Source of the DNA: Polaribacter dokdonensis
GTDB taxonomy: Bacteria > Bacteroidota > Bacteroidia > Flavobacteriales > Flavobacteriaceae
Length of the DNA stretch: 64,000 bases
Assembly: GCF_024362345.1 (NCBI RefSeq)
Contig: NZ_CP101505.1
Coordinates: 144,001-208,000 of the forward strand
Direction of reading: 5' to 3'
Positions 33,378 through 42,347 of this stretch are shown here, one piece after another; position 1 is the stretch's first letter; each line of letters begins with the position of its first letter. The position numbers and the translations under genes are program-made. The notes beneath the pieces are model-generated. The model saw only the letters and a list, made by a program, of their open reading frames with translations, ran no database searches and was not told the DNA's origin.

Positions 33378-34946
33378 ATGGGCAAAAAAATGTTTGTTCT
33401 TATCGTTATTTTAATGAGCATTTCCTTAATAGGAATTATTGCTGTACAACTGTATTGGATAGACAATGCAGTTGAGAGTAAAAACCAGCAATTTACCAAC
33501 GATGTTAAAATTTCTTTAATAAGAGTTGCAGAGCGAATTAATGAAAAAGAGCAAGATTTAATTGATAGAAAAATTGAGGGAATGATAGAAAATATTGGTT
33601 TGGCAAATGCAGCTCAAATCAAAAATTATTTCTTTCAGGAGATAGATACTACAAACAAACAAACCTTTTCTTTAGGAGCTACCTATTTAGAGGAAAATTT
33701 TAAATTACCAGCAGAAGATTTTTTAGATAATGATAGTATTATTTTAAAACGTATTTCTGGTAAAAAAGATTTCTTTCAGACAAAGTCTTTTGCTGGTATG
33801 GATAATAATACACCTCCAAAAGTTTTAAGAACATCATTTACAAAACGTTATACTAACTTAGAAAAGGAGTATAACTATGAAACTTTTAGAAGTTTATTTG
33901 AGAAAAAACCAATTAACCAAAGAGTTAGTAATAGGGAGTTGAATGCCACTATTAAAGATGAACTGAATAAGAAAAACATATTTTTAGATTTTAAATATGG
34001 GGTTTATGGTGTAGATGGCTTGGCTACCAAATTAAAGTCTGGTTATTATACTATTAATAAAAAAGACAGTTACAGACATCCATTATTTTTTAATTCAGAC
34101 AATTTACCAGTTCATTATTTATATGTAACATTTCCAACAAAGAACAATCATATCCTTTCTGGAATTTCTGGTATTTTATTACTGTCACTATTTTTTATAT
34201 TCATAATTATTATTGCTTTTTCAAGTTCATTATATCAATTGATCAAACAGAAAAAAATTTCTGAGATAAAAACAGATTTCATCAATAATATGACACATGA
34301 GTTTAAAACACCAATTGCAACAATTAATTTGGCCTTAGATTCTATTAAAAATCCAAAAATTATTTCAGATCAAGAAAAGGTAGTTCGTTATGTAAATATG
34401 ATACGTGATGAAAATAAGCGTATGCATACACAAGTGGAAAACGTGTTACGTATTTCTAGATTAGAAAAAAACCAGTTAGAGATTAGTAAGGAAACAGTAG
34501 ATATTCACGACATAATTGAAGAAGCAATTAGTCACGTTCATTTATTAATTAATGATAAAGGAGGAAGTGTAGAAACGCATTTTGAAGCACTTACTCCAGA
34601 AATTACTGGTAATGAATTTCATTTAACTAACGTTGTTGTAAACATGTTAGAAAATGCTATAAAATATACAGAAGGTGCACCAAAAATAGATGTGTATACA
34701 GAGAGTACAAATAAATTTTTCATCTTTAAAATTAAGGATGAAGGAATAGGAATGAATAAAAGTGTACAAAAGAATGTTTTTGATAAATTCTACAGAGAGC
34801 AAAAAGGAAACATACATGATGTTAAAGGTCATGGTTTAGGTTTGGCTTATGTAAAAGAGATTGTAGATAAACATCATGGAACAGTTTTTGTAGAAAGTGA
34901 AAAAGGAAAAGGAAGCATATTTACAGTAAAATTACCTTTAATTTAA
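33378..34946 (+). CDS. Membrane sensor histidine kinase
   Basis: The 522-residue protein has TM1 (about 5-26), a periplasmic sensing part of about 230 residues with no recognised domain, and TM2 (about 260-283). The HisKA box NNMTHEFKTPIATI has the phospho-acceptor His307, and the HATPase domain follows with N box VVNMLENAIKYT, G1 DEGIGM and G2 GHGLGLAYVKEI. It lies 10 bp ahead of its response regulator, so they are a cognate two-component pair. The signal is unknown. Confidence 0.93.
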   Translation: MGKKMFVLIVILMSISLIGIIAVQLYWIDNAVESKNQQFTNDVKISLIRVAERINEKEQDLIDRKIEGMIENIGLANAAQIKNYFFQEIDTTNKQTFSLGATYLEENFKLPAEDFLDNDSIILKRISGKKDFFQTKSFAGMDNNTPPKVLRTSFTKRYTNLEKEYNYETFRSLFEKKPINQRVSNRELNATIKDELNKKNIFLDFKYGVYGVDGLATKLKSGYYTINKKDSYRHPLFFNSDNLPVHYLYVTFPTKNNHILSGISGILLLSLFFIFIIIIAFSSSLYQLIKQKKISEIKTDFINNMTHEFKTPIATINLALDSIKNPKIISDQEKVVRYVNMIRDENKRMHTQVENVLRISRLEKNQLEISKETVDIHDIIEEAISHVHLLINDKGGSVETHFEALTPEITGNEFHLTNVVVNMLENAIKYTEGAPKIDVYTESTNKFFIFKIKDEGIGMNKSVQKNVFDKFYREQKGNIHDVKGHGLGLAYVKEIVDKHHGTVFVESEKGKGSIFTVKLPLI

Positions 34947-34956
34947 AAGTTTAAAA

Positions 34957-35658
34957 ATGGGAAGTAAAAAGATTTTGTTAGTAGAAGACGATCCAAATTT
35001 TGGAACGGTTCTAAAAGACTATTTAGCGTTAAATGATTATAACGTAACACATGCCAAAGATGGTATAGAAGGTTTAATCATGTTTAAAAACAGTGATTAT
35101 GACTTATGTATTCTAGATGTTATGATGCCAAGAAAAGATGGTTTTTCTTTAGCACAAGACATTAGATCAACAAATAAGGAAGTGCCAATTATTTTCTTAA
35201 CCGCTAAAACATTAAAAGAAGATGTATTAAAAGGTTATGCAGTTGGTGCAGATGATTATTTAAATAAACCTTTCGATTCTGAAGTTTTATTACATAAAAT
35301 TAAAGCAATCTTACAAAGAAAAGAATCAGATAAATCTACAGAATCAGAGCAGTTTGAATTTAATATTGGATCTTTCTTTTTCAATTCTAAATTAAGACAC
35401 CTATCTGTAGGCGAAGATGGTGAGCCAAGTAAATTATCACCTAAAGAAAGTAAATTGTTAAGAATGTTAGCCATCCATAAAAACGATTTAATGCCTAGAG
35501 AGTTGGCATTAACAAAGATTTGGAGAGATGACAACTACTTTACTTCTAGAAGTATGGATGTTTATATCGCTAAACTGCGTAAGTATTTAAAAGAAGACGA
35601 ACAAGTTGAAATTTTAAATATTCATGGAGAAGGATTTAGATTGGTGGATAAATCTTAA
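34957..35658 (+). CDS. OmpR-family response regulator
   Basis: The 233-residue protein has a receiver with acidic pair EDD, phospho-acceptor Asp54 (ILDVMMPRKDG), Thr/Lys switch (FLTAK, DYLNKPF), and a winged-helix C-terminus (LSPKESKLLRMLAIHKNDLMPRELALTKIW and SRSMDVYIAKLRKYL). It is the partner of the preceding kinase. A terminator follows 25 bp downstream. Confidence 0.95.
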   Translation: MGSKKILLVEDDPNFGTVLKDYLALNDYNVTHAKDGIEGLIMFKNSDYDLCILDVMMPRKDGFSLAQDIRSTNKEVPIIFLTAKTLKEDVLKGYAVGADDYLNKPFDSEVLLHKIKAILQRKESDKSTESEQFEFNIGSFFFNSKLRHLSVGEDGEPSKLSPKESKLLRMLAIHKNDLMPRELALTKIWRDDNYFTSRSMDVYIAKLRKYLKEDEQVEILNIHGEGFRLVDKS

Positions 35659-35683
35659 TACGATTAACTTCCCTTAAATATAT

Positions 35684-35715
35684 AACTCAACTTATTTTTT
35701 AAGTTGAGTTTTTTT
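35684..35715 (+). terminator. Terminator after the response regulator
   Basis: AACTCAACTTA and TAAGTTGAGTT form an 11-bp stem with a 5-nt loop, followed by TTTTTG. It is also just upstream of the next gene's ATG. Confidence 0.88.
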
Positions 35716-35728
35716 GTATTTTTATATT

Positions 35729-36349
35729 ATGGCTGATTTTATTCGAATTTATAACGAAAACCCTAATCCTAAGGAAATTCAAAAAGCGGTTAAGGTTTTA
35801 AAAAGTGGAGGTTTAATTATTTATCCAACAGATACTGTGTATGGTTTAGGTTGTGATATTACCAATACTAAAGCTTTAGAAAAGATTGCTTTAATTAAAG
35901 GAATCAAGTTAGAAAAAGCTAACTTTTCATTTGTCTGTAATGATTTAAGTCACCTTTCAGATTATGTAAAGCAGTTAGATTCGCCTACTTTTAAGTTGTT
36001 AAAAAGAGCATTACCTGGTCCTTACACCTTTATTTTACCAGGAAGTAATAACTTGCCAAAAGCCTTTAAAAAGAGAAAAACAGTAGGTATTCGAATACCA
36101 GATAATAACATTGCAAGAACTCTGGTAGAAGCTTTAGGTAACCCAATTGTGTCTTCTTCTATAAGAGATGATGATGATATTTTAGAGTATACCACAGATC
36201 CAGAATTAATTTATGAAAAGTGGAATAACTTAGTAGATTTGGTAATTGATGGTGGTTATGGAGATAATTTAGCCTCTACAATTATAGATTTAACAGATAA
36301 TATTCCAGAGGTTATTAGAGAAGGTAAAGGAAGCTTAGATATTCTTTAG
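35729..36349 (+). CDS. L-threonylcarbamoyladenylate synthase (Sua5/YciO/YrdC family)
   Basis: The protein from the ATG at 35729 is 206 residues: GGLIIYPTDTVYGLGCDI, KGIKLEKANFSFVCND, LPGPYTFILPGS and RKTVGIRIPDN. It makes the threonylcarbamoyl-AMP needed for the t6A tRNA modification. An upstream ATG at 35714 lies at the foot of the terminator and is less likely. The YrdC core is complete; no Sua5 C-terminal domain is present. Confidence 0.92.
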   Translation: MADFIRIYNENPNPKEIQKAVKVLKSGGLIIYPTDTVYGLGCDITNTKALEKIALIKGIKLEKANFSFVCNDLSHLSDYVKQLDSPTFKLLKRALPGPYTFILPGSNNLPKAFKKRKTVGIRIPDNNIARTLVEALGNPIVSSSIRDDDDILEYTTDPELIYEKWNNLVDLVIDGGYGDNLASTIIDLTDNIPEVIREGKGSLDIL

Positions 36350-36351
36350 CT

Positions 36352-37350
36352 TTATTTTAGTTGCTTAAATTTTTTTCTACCTAAAACAAAATATTGCCAT
36401 ACAGCACTAGTGTGTAAATTGTAATCGTTTCTTTTACTTAGTTGTTTCCTTTTACCTAAAAACTTCATTAGATTTTTATAGAAACTTAAATGAGCCTTTA
36501 AAATGGCCAAAGTATGAATGGGTTTTAATTGCAAAATAAATTTAATACCAGCAATTCCGTCTAAAACTAGTCTTGAAAAGATTACAAATAAAAACCATTG
36601 CTTAGGTACATTTTTTACTAAGTTAAATAAACTATTTCTAAAGTTTAAAAATGTTTTTCTAGGATTTGTTTCTTGTAATGTAGCACCTCCAACATGATAT
36701 ACAGTAGATGTACCAACATACTTTATATTATATCCTAAATTTTGAGTTCTCCAGCATAAATCTATTTCTTCTTGATGAGCAAAATAATCTTCATCAAAAC
36801 CTTTTAGTTCATGAAAAACAGATGATCGTATAAAGAAACAAGCACCAGAAGCCCAAAAAATGTCAGCAACATCATTAAATTGACTTTGATCTTCTTCAAG
36901 ATGATTAAAAACACGACCTCTACAATAAGGGTATCCATATAAATCTATAAATCCACCTGCAGCTCCTGCATATTCGAATTTGGTTTTATTTTTAAAATCT
37001 AAGATTTTGGGTTGCACAATAGCTGTGTTTTGATTTTGTTTAAACTCCTTAGAAATAGAATCTAACCAATTTTCTGTAACCTCAATATCAGAATTAATTA
37101 AGCCATAAATATCTGCATCTACAGAAAGTAAAGCATCATTATAACCTTTTGCATAACCACCATTTTCTTTGTTCTCTATAATTTTTACTGTAGGATAAAA
37201 TTCTTTAATATAAGCTATAGAATCATCTGTAGATGCATTGTCTGCAACATAAACTTCTGCTTTTGGCAAGCTAAAATTTACAACAGAGGGTAAAAACTGT
37301 TCTAGCAGTTTTTTACCATTCCAATTTAATATAACAATCGCGGTTTTCAA
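36352..37350 (-). CDS. Family 2 glycosyltransferase
   Basis: The 332-residue protein has the GT-A start TAIVILNWNGKKLLEQFLPSV, then VYVADNASTDDSIAYIKEFYP, the DxD-like motif GLINSDIEVTENWL, and the acceptor region DEDYFAHQEEIDLCWRTQNLGY. It transfers a sugar to a glycan or lipid, probably for surface polysaccharide. The start is TTG at 37350. It converges on the preceding gene with two bases between stops. No other polysaccharide genes neighbour it, so the acceptor is unknown. Confidence 0.88.
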   Translation of the reverse strand: MKTAIVILNWNGKKLLEQFLPSVVNFSLPKAEVYVADNASTDDSIAYIKEFYPTVKIIENKENGGYAKGYNDALLSVDADIYGLINSDIEVTENWLDSISKEFKQNQNTAIVQPKILDFKNKTKFEYAGAAGGFIDLYGYPYCRGRVFNHLEEDQSQFNDVADIFWASGACFFIRSSVFHELKGFDEDYFAHQEEIDLCWRTQNLGYNIKYVGTSTVYHVGGATLQETNPRKTFLNFRNSLFNLVKNVPKQWFLFVIFSRLVLDGIAGIKFILQLKPIHTLAILKAHLSFYKNLMKFLGKRKQLSKRNDYNLHTSAVWQYFVLGRKKFKQLK

Positions 37351-37396
37351 GGTTGCGAATTTACATTTTATAACTGAGTTTTTTAATAAAGTTTTC

Positions 37397-37840
37397 TTAA
37401 TTGTAACTAGGAATGTCTTTTAAGAAAATATAAGTTTCATTTTCAAAATCCATTTTACAGTAATAATGCTGCAATCCATTAGTAACTATTAAATAGTGTG
37501 CATTCAGTTTTAAATTGTAACGAGCAATTTGATCAAAAGTGTCTTGGGTAATTTTGATAGAAGGTGCTTTGCATTCTACAATTATCTCTGGAGTTCCATT
37601 TTTATTGAAAATTAAGACATCAGTTCTTTTTTTTCGATTATTAATAACAAGTTGCTTCTCTAAAGCTATAAGGCTTGCAGGATATCGTTTTTCATCAATT
37701 AAATATTGTACAAAGTGCTGACGAACCCATTCTTCTGGAGTAAGAACCAAGTATTTTTTTCTCAAATTATCGAAAATAAGCACCTTATTTTCGCTATTTT
37801 TGAGCTTAAAATTATACTTAGGCAGATTGAGTTTTTGCAT
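37397..37840 (-). CDS. Stand-alone HsdR N-terminal (PD-(D/E)XK) nuclease-domain protein
   Basis: The 147-residue protein has LTPEEWVRQHFVQYLIDEK, then RTDVLIF with Asp74, EIIVECKAP with Glu89 and Lys91, and a QxxxY-like QIARY at Gln104-Tyr108. This is the HsdR_N/RecB-type catalytic core with all key residues present. It lacks the helicase and other HsdR parts. It is divergent from holA with only 17 bp between starts. Flavobacterial relatives at this locus are usually annotated as type I restriction enzyme N-terminal domain proteins. No hsdM or hsdS is nearby, so it is unlikely to be a restriction system; a DNA-maintenance role is inference. The ATG at 37840 is preferred to a TTG one codon upstream. 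Confidence 0.85.
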   Translation of the reverse strand: MQKLNLPKYNFKLKNSENKVLIFDNLRKKYLVLTPEEWVRQHFVQYLIDEKRYPASLIALEKQLVINNRKKRTDVLIFNKNGTPEIIVECKAPSIKITQDTFDQIARYNLKLNAHYLIVTNGLQHYYCKMDFENETYIFLKDIPSYN

Positions 37841-37844
37841 CAAT

Positions 37845-37852
37845 CAAAAGTA
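37845..37852 (-). promoter_or_regulatory. -7 box of the HsdR_N gene (candidate leaderless)
   Basis: On the minus strand TACTTTTG matches TAnnTTTG exactly and ends 4 nt before the ATG at 37840. It falls in the 17-bp gap with holA, so the promoter overlaps the start of the two divergent genes. A clear -33 TTG was not seen. Confidence 0.4.
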
Positions 37853-37857
37853 AGAAA

Positions 37858-38859
37858 ATGAACGAAATTAGAACCATTGTTTCAGATATTAAAAAGGGAG
37901 ATATAAAACCTATTTATTTTTTAATGGGTGAAGAGCCTTATTATATTGATAAAATTTCTGATTATATAGAAGAGAATGTTTTAGATGAATCTGAAAAGGG
38001 TTTTAACCTGCAAGTAATGTATGGTAGAGATGCAAGTATAGAAGATATTGTTTCTTCTGCAAAACGTTACCCAATGATGGCAGATAAACAAGTGCTAATC
38101 ATTAAGGAAGCTCAAGATTTAAGCAGATCTATAGAAAAGTTAGTTGCCTATGCAAATAACCCACAGCCAACTACAGTATTGGTTATTAATTACAAATACA
38201 AGAAATTAGATAAGCGTAAAAAACTGCATAAAGCAATTGCTAAAACTGGCTTAGTTTACGAGAGTAAAAAGTTGTATGACAATAAAGTGGCAGATTGGAT
38301 TCGTAGAGTTTTAAGTGGTAAAAAGTATCAAATTGAGCCAAAAGCAGCTCAAATGTTGGTTGAATTTTTAGGAACTGATTTAAGTAAAATTGCAAATGAA
38401 TTAGATAAGTTAACCTTAATTTTGCCTAAAGAAACCATTATAAATGATGCCCATATAGAAGAGAATATTGGTATATCTAAAGACTTTAATAATTTTGAAC
38501 TGCTAAAAGCTATTGGAGATAAAAACATTTTAAAGGCAAACAGAATTATTAATTATTTTGTAGAGAATCCTAAGAATAACCCTACAATTATGACCATCTC
38601 TTTGTTGAATAATTTTTTTACCAAACTTTTACTTTTTCATGGGTTACAAAATAAATCCAAAGATGCTGTTTCTAAAGCTTTAGGCGTAAATATTTATTTT
38701 GTTGAAGATTATTTTGCTGCTTCTAGAAATTATCCAATGCGTAAAGTAGCTCAAGTAATTGCATTTTTAAGAGATGCAGATGTAAAAAGTAAAGGTGTAG
38801 GTGCAAACCAAACTCAAGGTGATATCTTAAAAGAACTGATTTTCAAAATTTTACACTAA
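37858..38859 (+). CDS. holA: DNA polymerase III delta subunit
   Basis: The 333-residue protein has IKPIYFLMGEEPYYIDKISDYIEE, then AKRYPMMADKQVLIIKEAQ, and the C-terminal collar domain NPTIMTISLLNNFFTKLLLFHG. This is HolA, the clamp-loader wrench subunit. The length is normal. It is divergent from the HsdR_N gene with 17 bp between starts, and the following DUF1569 gene is on the same strand 9 bp away. Confidence 0.93.
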   Translation: MNEIRTIVSDIKKGDIKPIYFLMGEEPYYIDKISDYIEENVLDESEKGFNLQVMYGRDASIEDIVSSAKRYPMMADKQVLIIKEAQDLSRSIEKLVAYANNPQPTTVLVINYKYKKLDKRKKLHKAIAKTGLVYESKKLYDNKVADWIRRVLSGKKYQIEPKAAQMLVEFLGTDLSKIANELDKLTLILPKETIINDAHIEENIGISKDFNNFELLKAIGDKNILKANRIINYFVENPKNNPTIMTISLLNNFFTKLLLFHGLQNKSKDAVSKALGVNIYFVEDYFAASRNYPMRKVAQVIAFLRDADVKSKGVGANQTQGDILKELIFKILH

Positions 38860-38868
38860 ATTTAGATT

Positions 38869-39321
38869 ATGAAAAATATTTTTAGCAAAGAAATTACGGA
38901 AGAAGTAATTGAACGAATCAATAAGCTTACAAAAGATACACAGCCAATTTGGGGTACAATGTCTGTTGCACAAATGTTGGCACATTGCAATGTAACTTAC
39001 GAAATGGTTTATACCAACAAACATCAGAAGCCAAACGCTTTTACAAGATGGATTCTTAAAACAATTGTTAAAAGAGCAGTTGTATCAGAAAAATTATATC
39101 CAAAAAATAGTAGAACAGCTCCTCAGTTTCTAATTACAGATCAAAAGGATTTTTTAGAAGAGAAAAAGAGGCTAGAAGATTATATTATCCAAACTCAAGA
39201 ATTGGGTAAGGCACATTTTCATGGTAAAGAATCTAATTCGTTTGGTAAACTTACATCAGAAGAATGGAACAATATGTTTTACAAACATTTAGATCATCAC
39301 TTAACTCAGTTTGGAGTATAA
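38869..39321 (+). CDS. DUF1569 (DinB-like) protein
   Basis: The 150-residue protein has MSVAQMLAHCNVTYEM with a metal-site His, and FYKHLDHHLTQFG with two further His. This is the DUF1569 branch of the DinB four-helix superfamily. Members are presumed metal-dependent thiol transferases, but no activity is assigned. It follows holA by 9 bp and is closed by a terminator. Confidence 0.85.
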   Translation: MKNIFSKEITEEVIERINKLTKDTQPIWGTMSVAQMLAHCNVTYEMVYTNKHQKPNAFTRWILKTIVKRAVVSEKLYPKNSRTAPQFLITDQKDFLEEKKRLEDYIIQTQELGKAHFHGKESNSFGKLTSEEWNNMFYKHLDHHLTQFGV

Positions 39322-39330
39322 CATAAAAAA

Positions 39331-39360
39331 AAGCCTGATATTTCTATCAGGCTTTTTATT
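39331..39360. terminator. Terminator between DUF1569 and the M28 gene
   Basis: AAGCCTGATA and TATCAGGCTT form a 10-bp stem with loop TTTC, with A run on the left and TTTATTT on the right, serving both convergent genes. Confidence 0.9.
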
Positions 39361-39376
39361 TGTAGACTAAGAAATA

Positions 39377-40426
39377 CTATTCCTCAGTTTCTTCTTTTTT
39401 AGCTTTATCAGCTATAATTCTTGTTTCTTTATTAGCAACTTCCCAAGCAGTATGAAAAACTAAACGTGCTCTGTTTTCTAATAGTTCATAGTTAATTTTA
39501 TCTGGTGTATCAGTTGGTTTATGGTAATCAACGTGAGTACCATTAAAATAAAATATAATTGGCACATTGTTTTTTACAAAGTTATAATGATCTGATCTGT
39601 AGTAAAAACGGTTCGGATCGTTCTCATCATTGTATTTATAATCTAAATTGATGTTTGTATACTTCTCATTCATTGCTTCAGAAATAGTATGCAACTCAGT
39701 ACTTAACTTATCTGAACCAATTAAATAAACATAGTTAGGATCTGCTTTATGTCTGCTATCAATTCTACCAATCATATCTATATTCAAATCACAAACTGTA
39801 TTTGCTAAAGGAAAAATAGGATCAACATCTGTATAGTATTTAGAACCTAATAATCCTTTTTCTTCACCTGTTACATGTAAAAATAATATAGATCTTTTTG
39901 GTCCTTTACCAGCTTTTGCTGCCATTTGAAAAGCTTCTGCAATTTCTAACATAGCAACAGTACCTGAACCATCATCATCTGCACCATTATAAACTAAACC
40001 ATTTTTAACACCTTCATGATCTAAATGCGCAGAAATTACTACAATTTCTTCTGGCTTTTCAGAACCTTCTATAAATGCAACCACATTTTCTGAATCTTTA
40101 AACTTTCCTCTTCTTGTATTTTTATTAATCCATTCTGCAGGAACTTCTTGAAAATAATCATCTCCTCCTATTGGACTAACAATACCTTGACTTACATAAA
40201 AGTTTTTTAAGTATTCTACAGCTGTTTTCTGACCAGGTTCACCAGTTTCTCTACCTTCAAACTCATCAGAGGCGTAAGTAAATAAGTGATTTCCCAAATC
40301 TTTTGCTGTAATAGTTGCTGCGTATTTTGCTGCCTGATCTACATTTGCATCTTCTTTAGATGCTTCTTTGCTAGTACCACAAGCCATAAAAGCGACTGCA
40401 CTTGCAACATAAAGTATTTTTTTCAT
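39377..40426 (-). CDS. M28-family metallopeptidase lipoprotein
   Basis: The 349-residue protein has a lipoprotein signal (AFMACG, Cys16). The two-zinc peptidase motifs follow: SAHLDHEG, NGADDDGSGT, HVTGEEKGLLGS with the catalytic Glu, LNIDMIGR and THVDYHKPTDT. It should remove N-terminal residues from peptides at the cell envelope. Length and ligand set are normal. Encoded alone. Confidence 0.92.
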   Translation of the reverse strand: MKKILYVASAVAFMACGTSKEASKEDANVDQAAKYAATITAKDLGNHLFTYASDEFEGRETGEPGQKTAVEYLKNFYVSQGIVSPIGGDDYFQEVPAEWINKNTRRGKFKDSENVVAFIEGSEKPEEIVVISAHLDHEGVKNGLVYNGADDDGSGTVAMLEIAEAFQMAAKAGKGPKRSILFLHVTGEEKGLLGSKYYTDVDPIFPLANTVCDLNIDMIGRIDSRHKADPNYVYLIGSDKLSTELHTISEAMNEKYTNINLDYKYNDENDPNRFYYRSDHYNFVKNNVPIIFYFNGTHVDYHKPTDTPDKINYELLENRARLVFHTAWEVANKETRIIADKAKKEETEE

Positions 40427-40490
40427 CGATTAAATTTAAATTTCTAAGATTATTAACCAAAAATAACAAAAAGTTACAGCTTAATCAAAA

Positions 40491-41288
40491 TTAGTTAGGC
40501 TTAATAATAAACTGTTTTAAGTTGGACTCGTATTTAATAATGGTTTCAGGAAATAAATCTTCTAAAGCATTTGTGCTATTTAGGTCGTCTACTGAGCCTG
40601 AAATAACTTTATCGTCTTTAAATAAAATTACAGTATCAGAAAATTGTAGTGCCAAATTAACTTGGTGTGTAGAAATGATTATAGTTTTAGAAGTTTCTTT
40701 TACTAATTTTTTTAGAAGCGAAAAAATTTTTAATGTGTGATGTAAATCTAGGTGAGCAGTAGGTTCATCTAAAATTATAATTGCTGTATCCTGTGCTAAA
40801 GCTCTTGCAATTAAAACACGTTGCAATTGCCCATCACTTAATTCATAAAAGAATTTATGTTGTAGGTGTTCAATTTCGGTCTGTTTTAAAGCAATTTTTA
40901 TTTTTTCGATATCCTTGTCAGATAATTTATCAATCCAATTGGTATAAGGTTGTCTACCTAAGGCTACCAATTCAAAAACAGTAAGTTGGCTTTCAGGTAA
41001 ACGTTCAGTTAATACTAAGCTTAATAATGTAGAAATATCTTTATTAGAATAGTCTTTTAAGTTTTTCTGGTTGATAAAAATTGAACCTGATAAGGCATTT
41101 TGAACTTTAGCAATGGTTCTTAAAAATGTAGATTTACCAATTCCGTTTTTACCCAAAACAGTAATTAGGTTTTTTTCTTTTAAATTTAGATTGATATCTT
41201 TTGCAACAACAGTTTTCTTTTTTCTATTTAGGTAACCAATAGATAAATTTTTAGTCTTTAAAACGATATTATTTTGATTTTTATCCAT
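40491..41288 (-). CDS. Siderophore/heme-type ABC transporter ATPase (FecE-like)
   Basis: The 265-residue ATPase has Walker A GKNGIGKST, signature ELSDGQLQRVLIARA (LSDGQ in place of the usual LSGGQ), Walker B IIILDEPTAHLD and switch His ISTHQVNLALQ. The sequence class is FecE/BtuD. It follows the FecD-like permease with one base between stop and start. No binding protein is nearby. Substrate could be an iron siderophore, heme or cobalamin. Confidence 0.9.
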   Translation of the reverse strand: MDKNQNNIVLKTKNLSIGYLNRKKKTVVAKDINLNLKEKNLITVLGKNGIGKSTFLRTIAKVQNALSGSIFINQKNLKDYSNKDISTLLSLVLTERLPESQLTVFELVALGRQPYTNWIDKLSDKDIEKIKIALKQTEIEHLQHKFFYELSDGQLQRVLIARALAQDTAIIILDEPTAHLDLHHTLKIFSLLKKLVKETSKTIIISTHQVNLALQFSDTVILFKDDKVISGSVDDLNSTNALEDLFPETIIKYESNLKQFIIKPN

Positions 41289-41289
41289 C

Positions 41290-42318
41290 TTAAATAAAAA
41301 TTTTCTTTTTTCGAATTAATAACCAAATTACAACAGGAGCTCCAAATAAAGAGGTAATTGCATTTATAGGTAATGTAAATTCACTTGTTGGTAATTGTGC
41401 AATAGCATCGCAAATTAAAAGGATAATTCCGCCTAAAATAGCAACTGCAGGTATTAATATTTTATGATTTGATGTTGTGAAAAGCAATTTTGCAATATGA
41501 GGTACAGCCAAACCAACAAAAGCTATTGGCCCTGAAAAGGCTGTAATTACTCCAGCTAAAATACTTGTAATTAGTAAAATGATATTTCTATTTCTCTTGA
41601 TATTTATTCCTAAACTTTTCGCATAATTTTCTCCTAATAGAAAACTATTTAATGGTTTTATGATAGTTAAGCTACCAAGTATCCCTATAAAATAAATAAA
41701 TGCGAAAACACTTAATTCTGCCCAACTTAAATTACCTAAACTACCAAAGCTCCAAAATAAATATTGTTGAATTTGCTCTGCTTGAGAAAAGTAAGCTAGT
41801 ACACTAATTAAGGCCGATGTTAAACTACCAAACATTAAACCTATAATTAGAATAGACATAATATTTCTAACTCTATTTGCAGCAACTATTACAGCTGTTA
41901 ACACCAAAAAAGCACCTAAGCTTGCTGCAATTGGCAAAGACCAATTAGATAAGGTTGGCGAAATTAAAACACCACCCAAAAACGAAGACCCTAAAATTAA
42001 AATAGCCACTCCTAAACTTGCTCCAGATGAAATACCTAAAACAAAAGGTCCTGCTAACGGATTTCTAAATAATGTTTGCATTAATAAACCACAAATAGAT
42101 AAACCAGAACCTACTAAAACTGCAGTAATTGCTTTTGGTAGTCTAAAATTGATAATTATAATTTCCCAACTGCCTTTAGAAGGAACACCCCCTAAAAGTG
42201 TCGAAATTATCTCTTTAATTGGAATGGATACAGAACCTAAACTAACATTCACAAAAAATAAAAATACCAGTAAAACCGATAATAATATAAAGTGAGTTGT
42301 GTAGTTTTTTGTAATCAT
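41290..42318 (-). CDS. Siderophore/heme-type ABC transporter permease (FecCD/BtuC family)
   Basis: The 342-residue protein has about nine TM segments and the family motifs NFRLPKAITAVLVGSGLSICGLLMQTLFRNPLAGP, LGISSGASLGVA and GPIAFVGLAVPHIAKLL. It forms the membrane channel, probably as a homodimer since only one permease gene is seen. It pairs with the ATPase gene one base downstream. The binding protein and outer-membrane receptor are missing from this region. Confidence 0.92.
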   Translation of the reverse strand: MITKNYTTHFILLSVLLVFLFFVNVSLGSVSIPIKEIISTLLGGVPSKGSWEIIIINFRLPKAITAVLVGSGLSICGLLMQTLFRNPLAGPFVLGISSGASLGVAILILGSSFLGGVLISPTLSNWSLPIAASLGAFLVLTAVIVAANRVRNIMSILIIGLMFGSLTSALISVLAYFSQAEQIQQYLFWSFGSLGNLSWAELSVFAFIYFIGILGSLTIIKPLNSFLLGENYAKSLGINIKRNRNIILLITSILAGVITAFSGPIAFVGLAVPHIAKLLFTTSNHKILIPAVAILGGIILLICDAIAQLPTSEFTLPINAITSLFGAPVVIWLLIRKKKIFI

Positions 42319-42347
42319 AAATTAATTAGGACAACCAGTAATATAGG

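Noticed and set aside
37397..37840. HsdR_N protein considered as part of a restriction-modification system
   Set aside because: No hsdM, hsdS or helicase domain nearby; the gene neighbours are replication and general genes.
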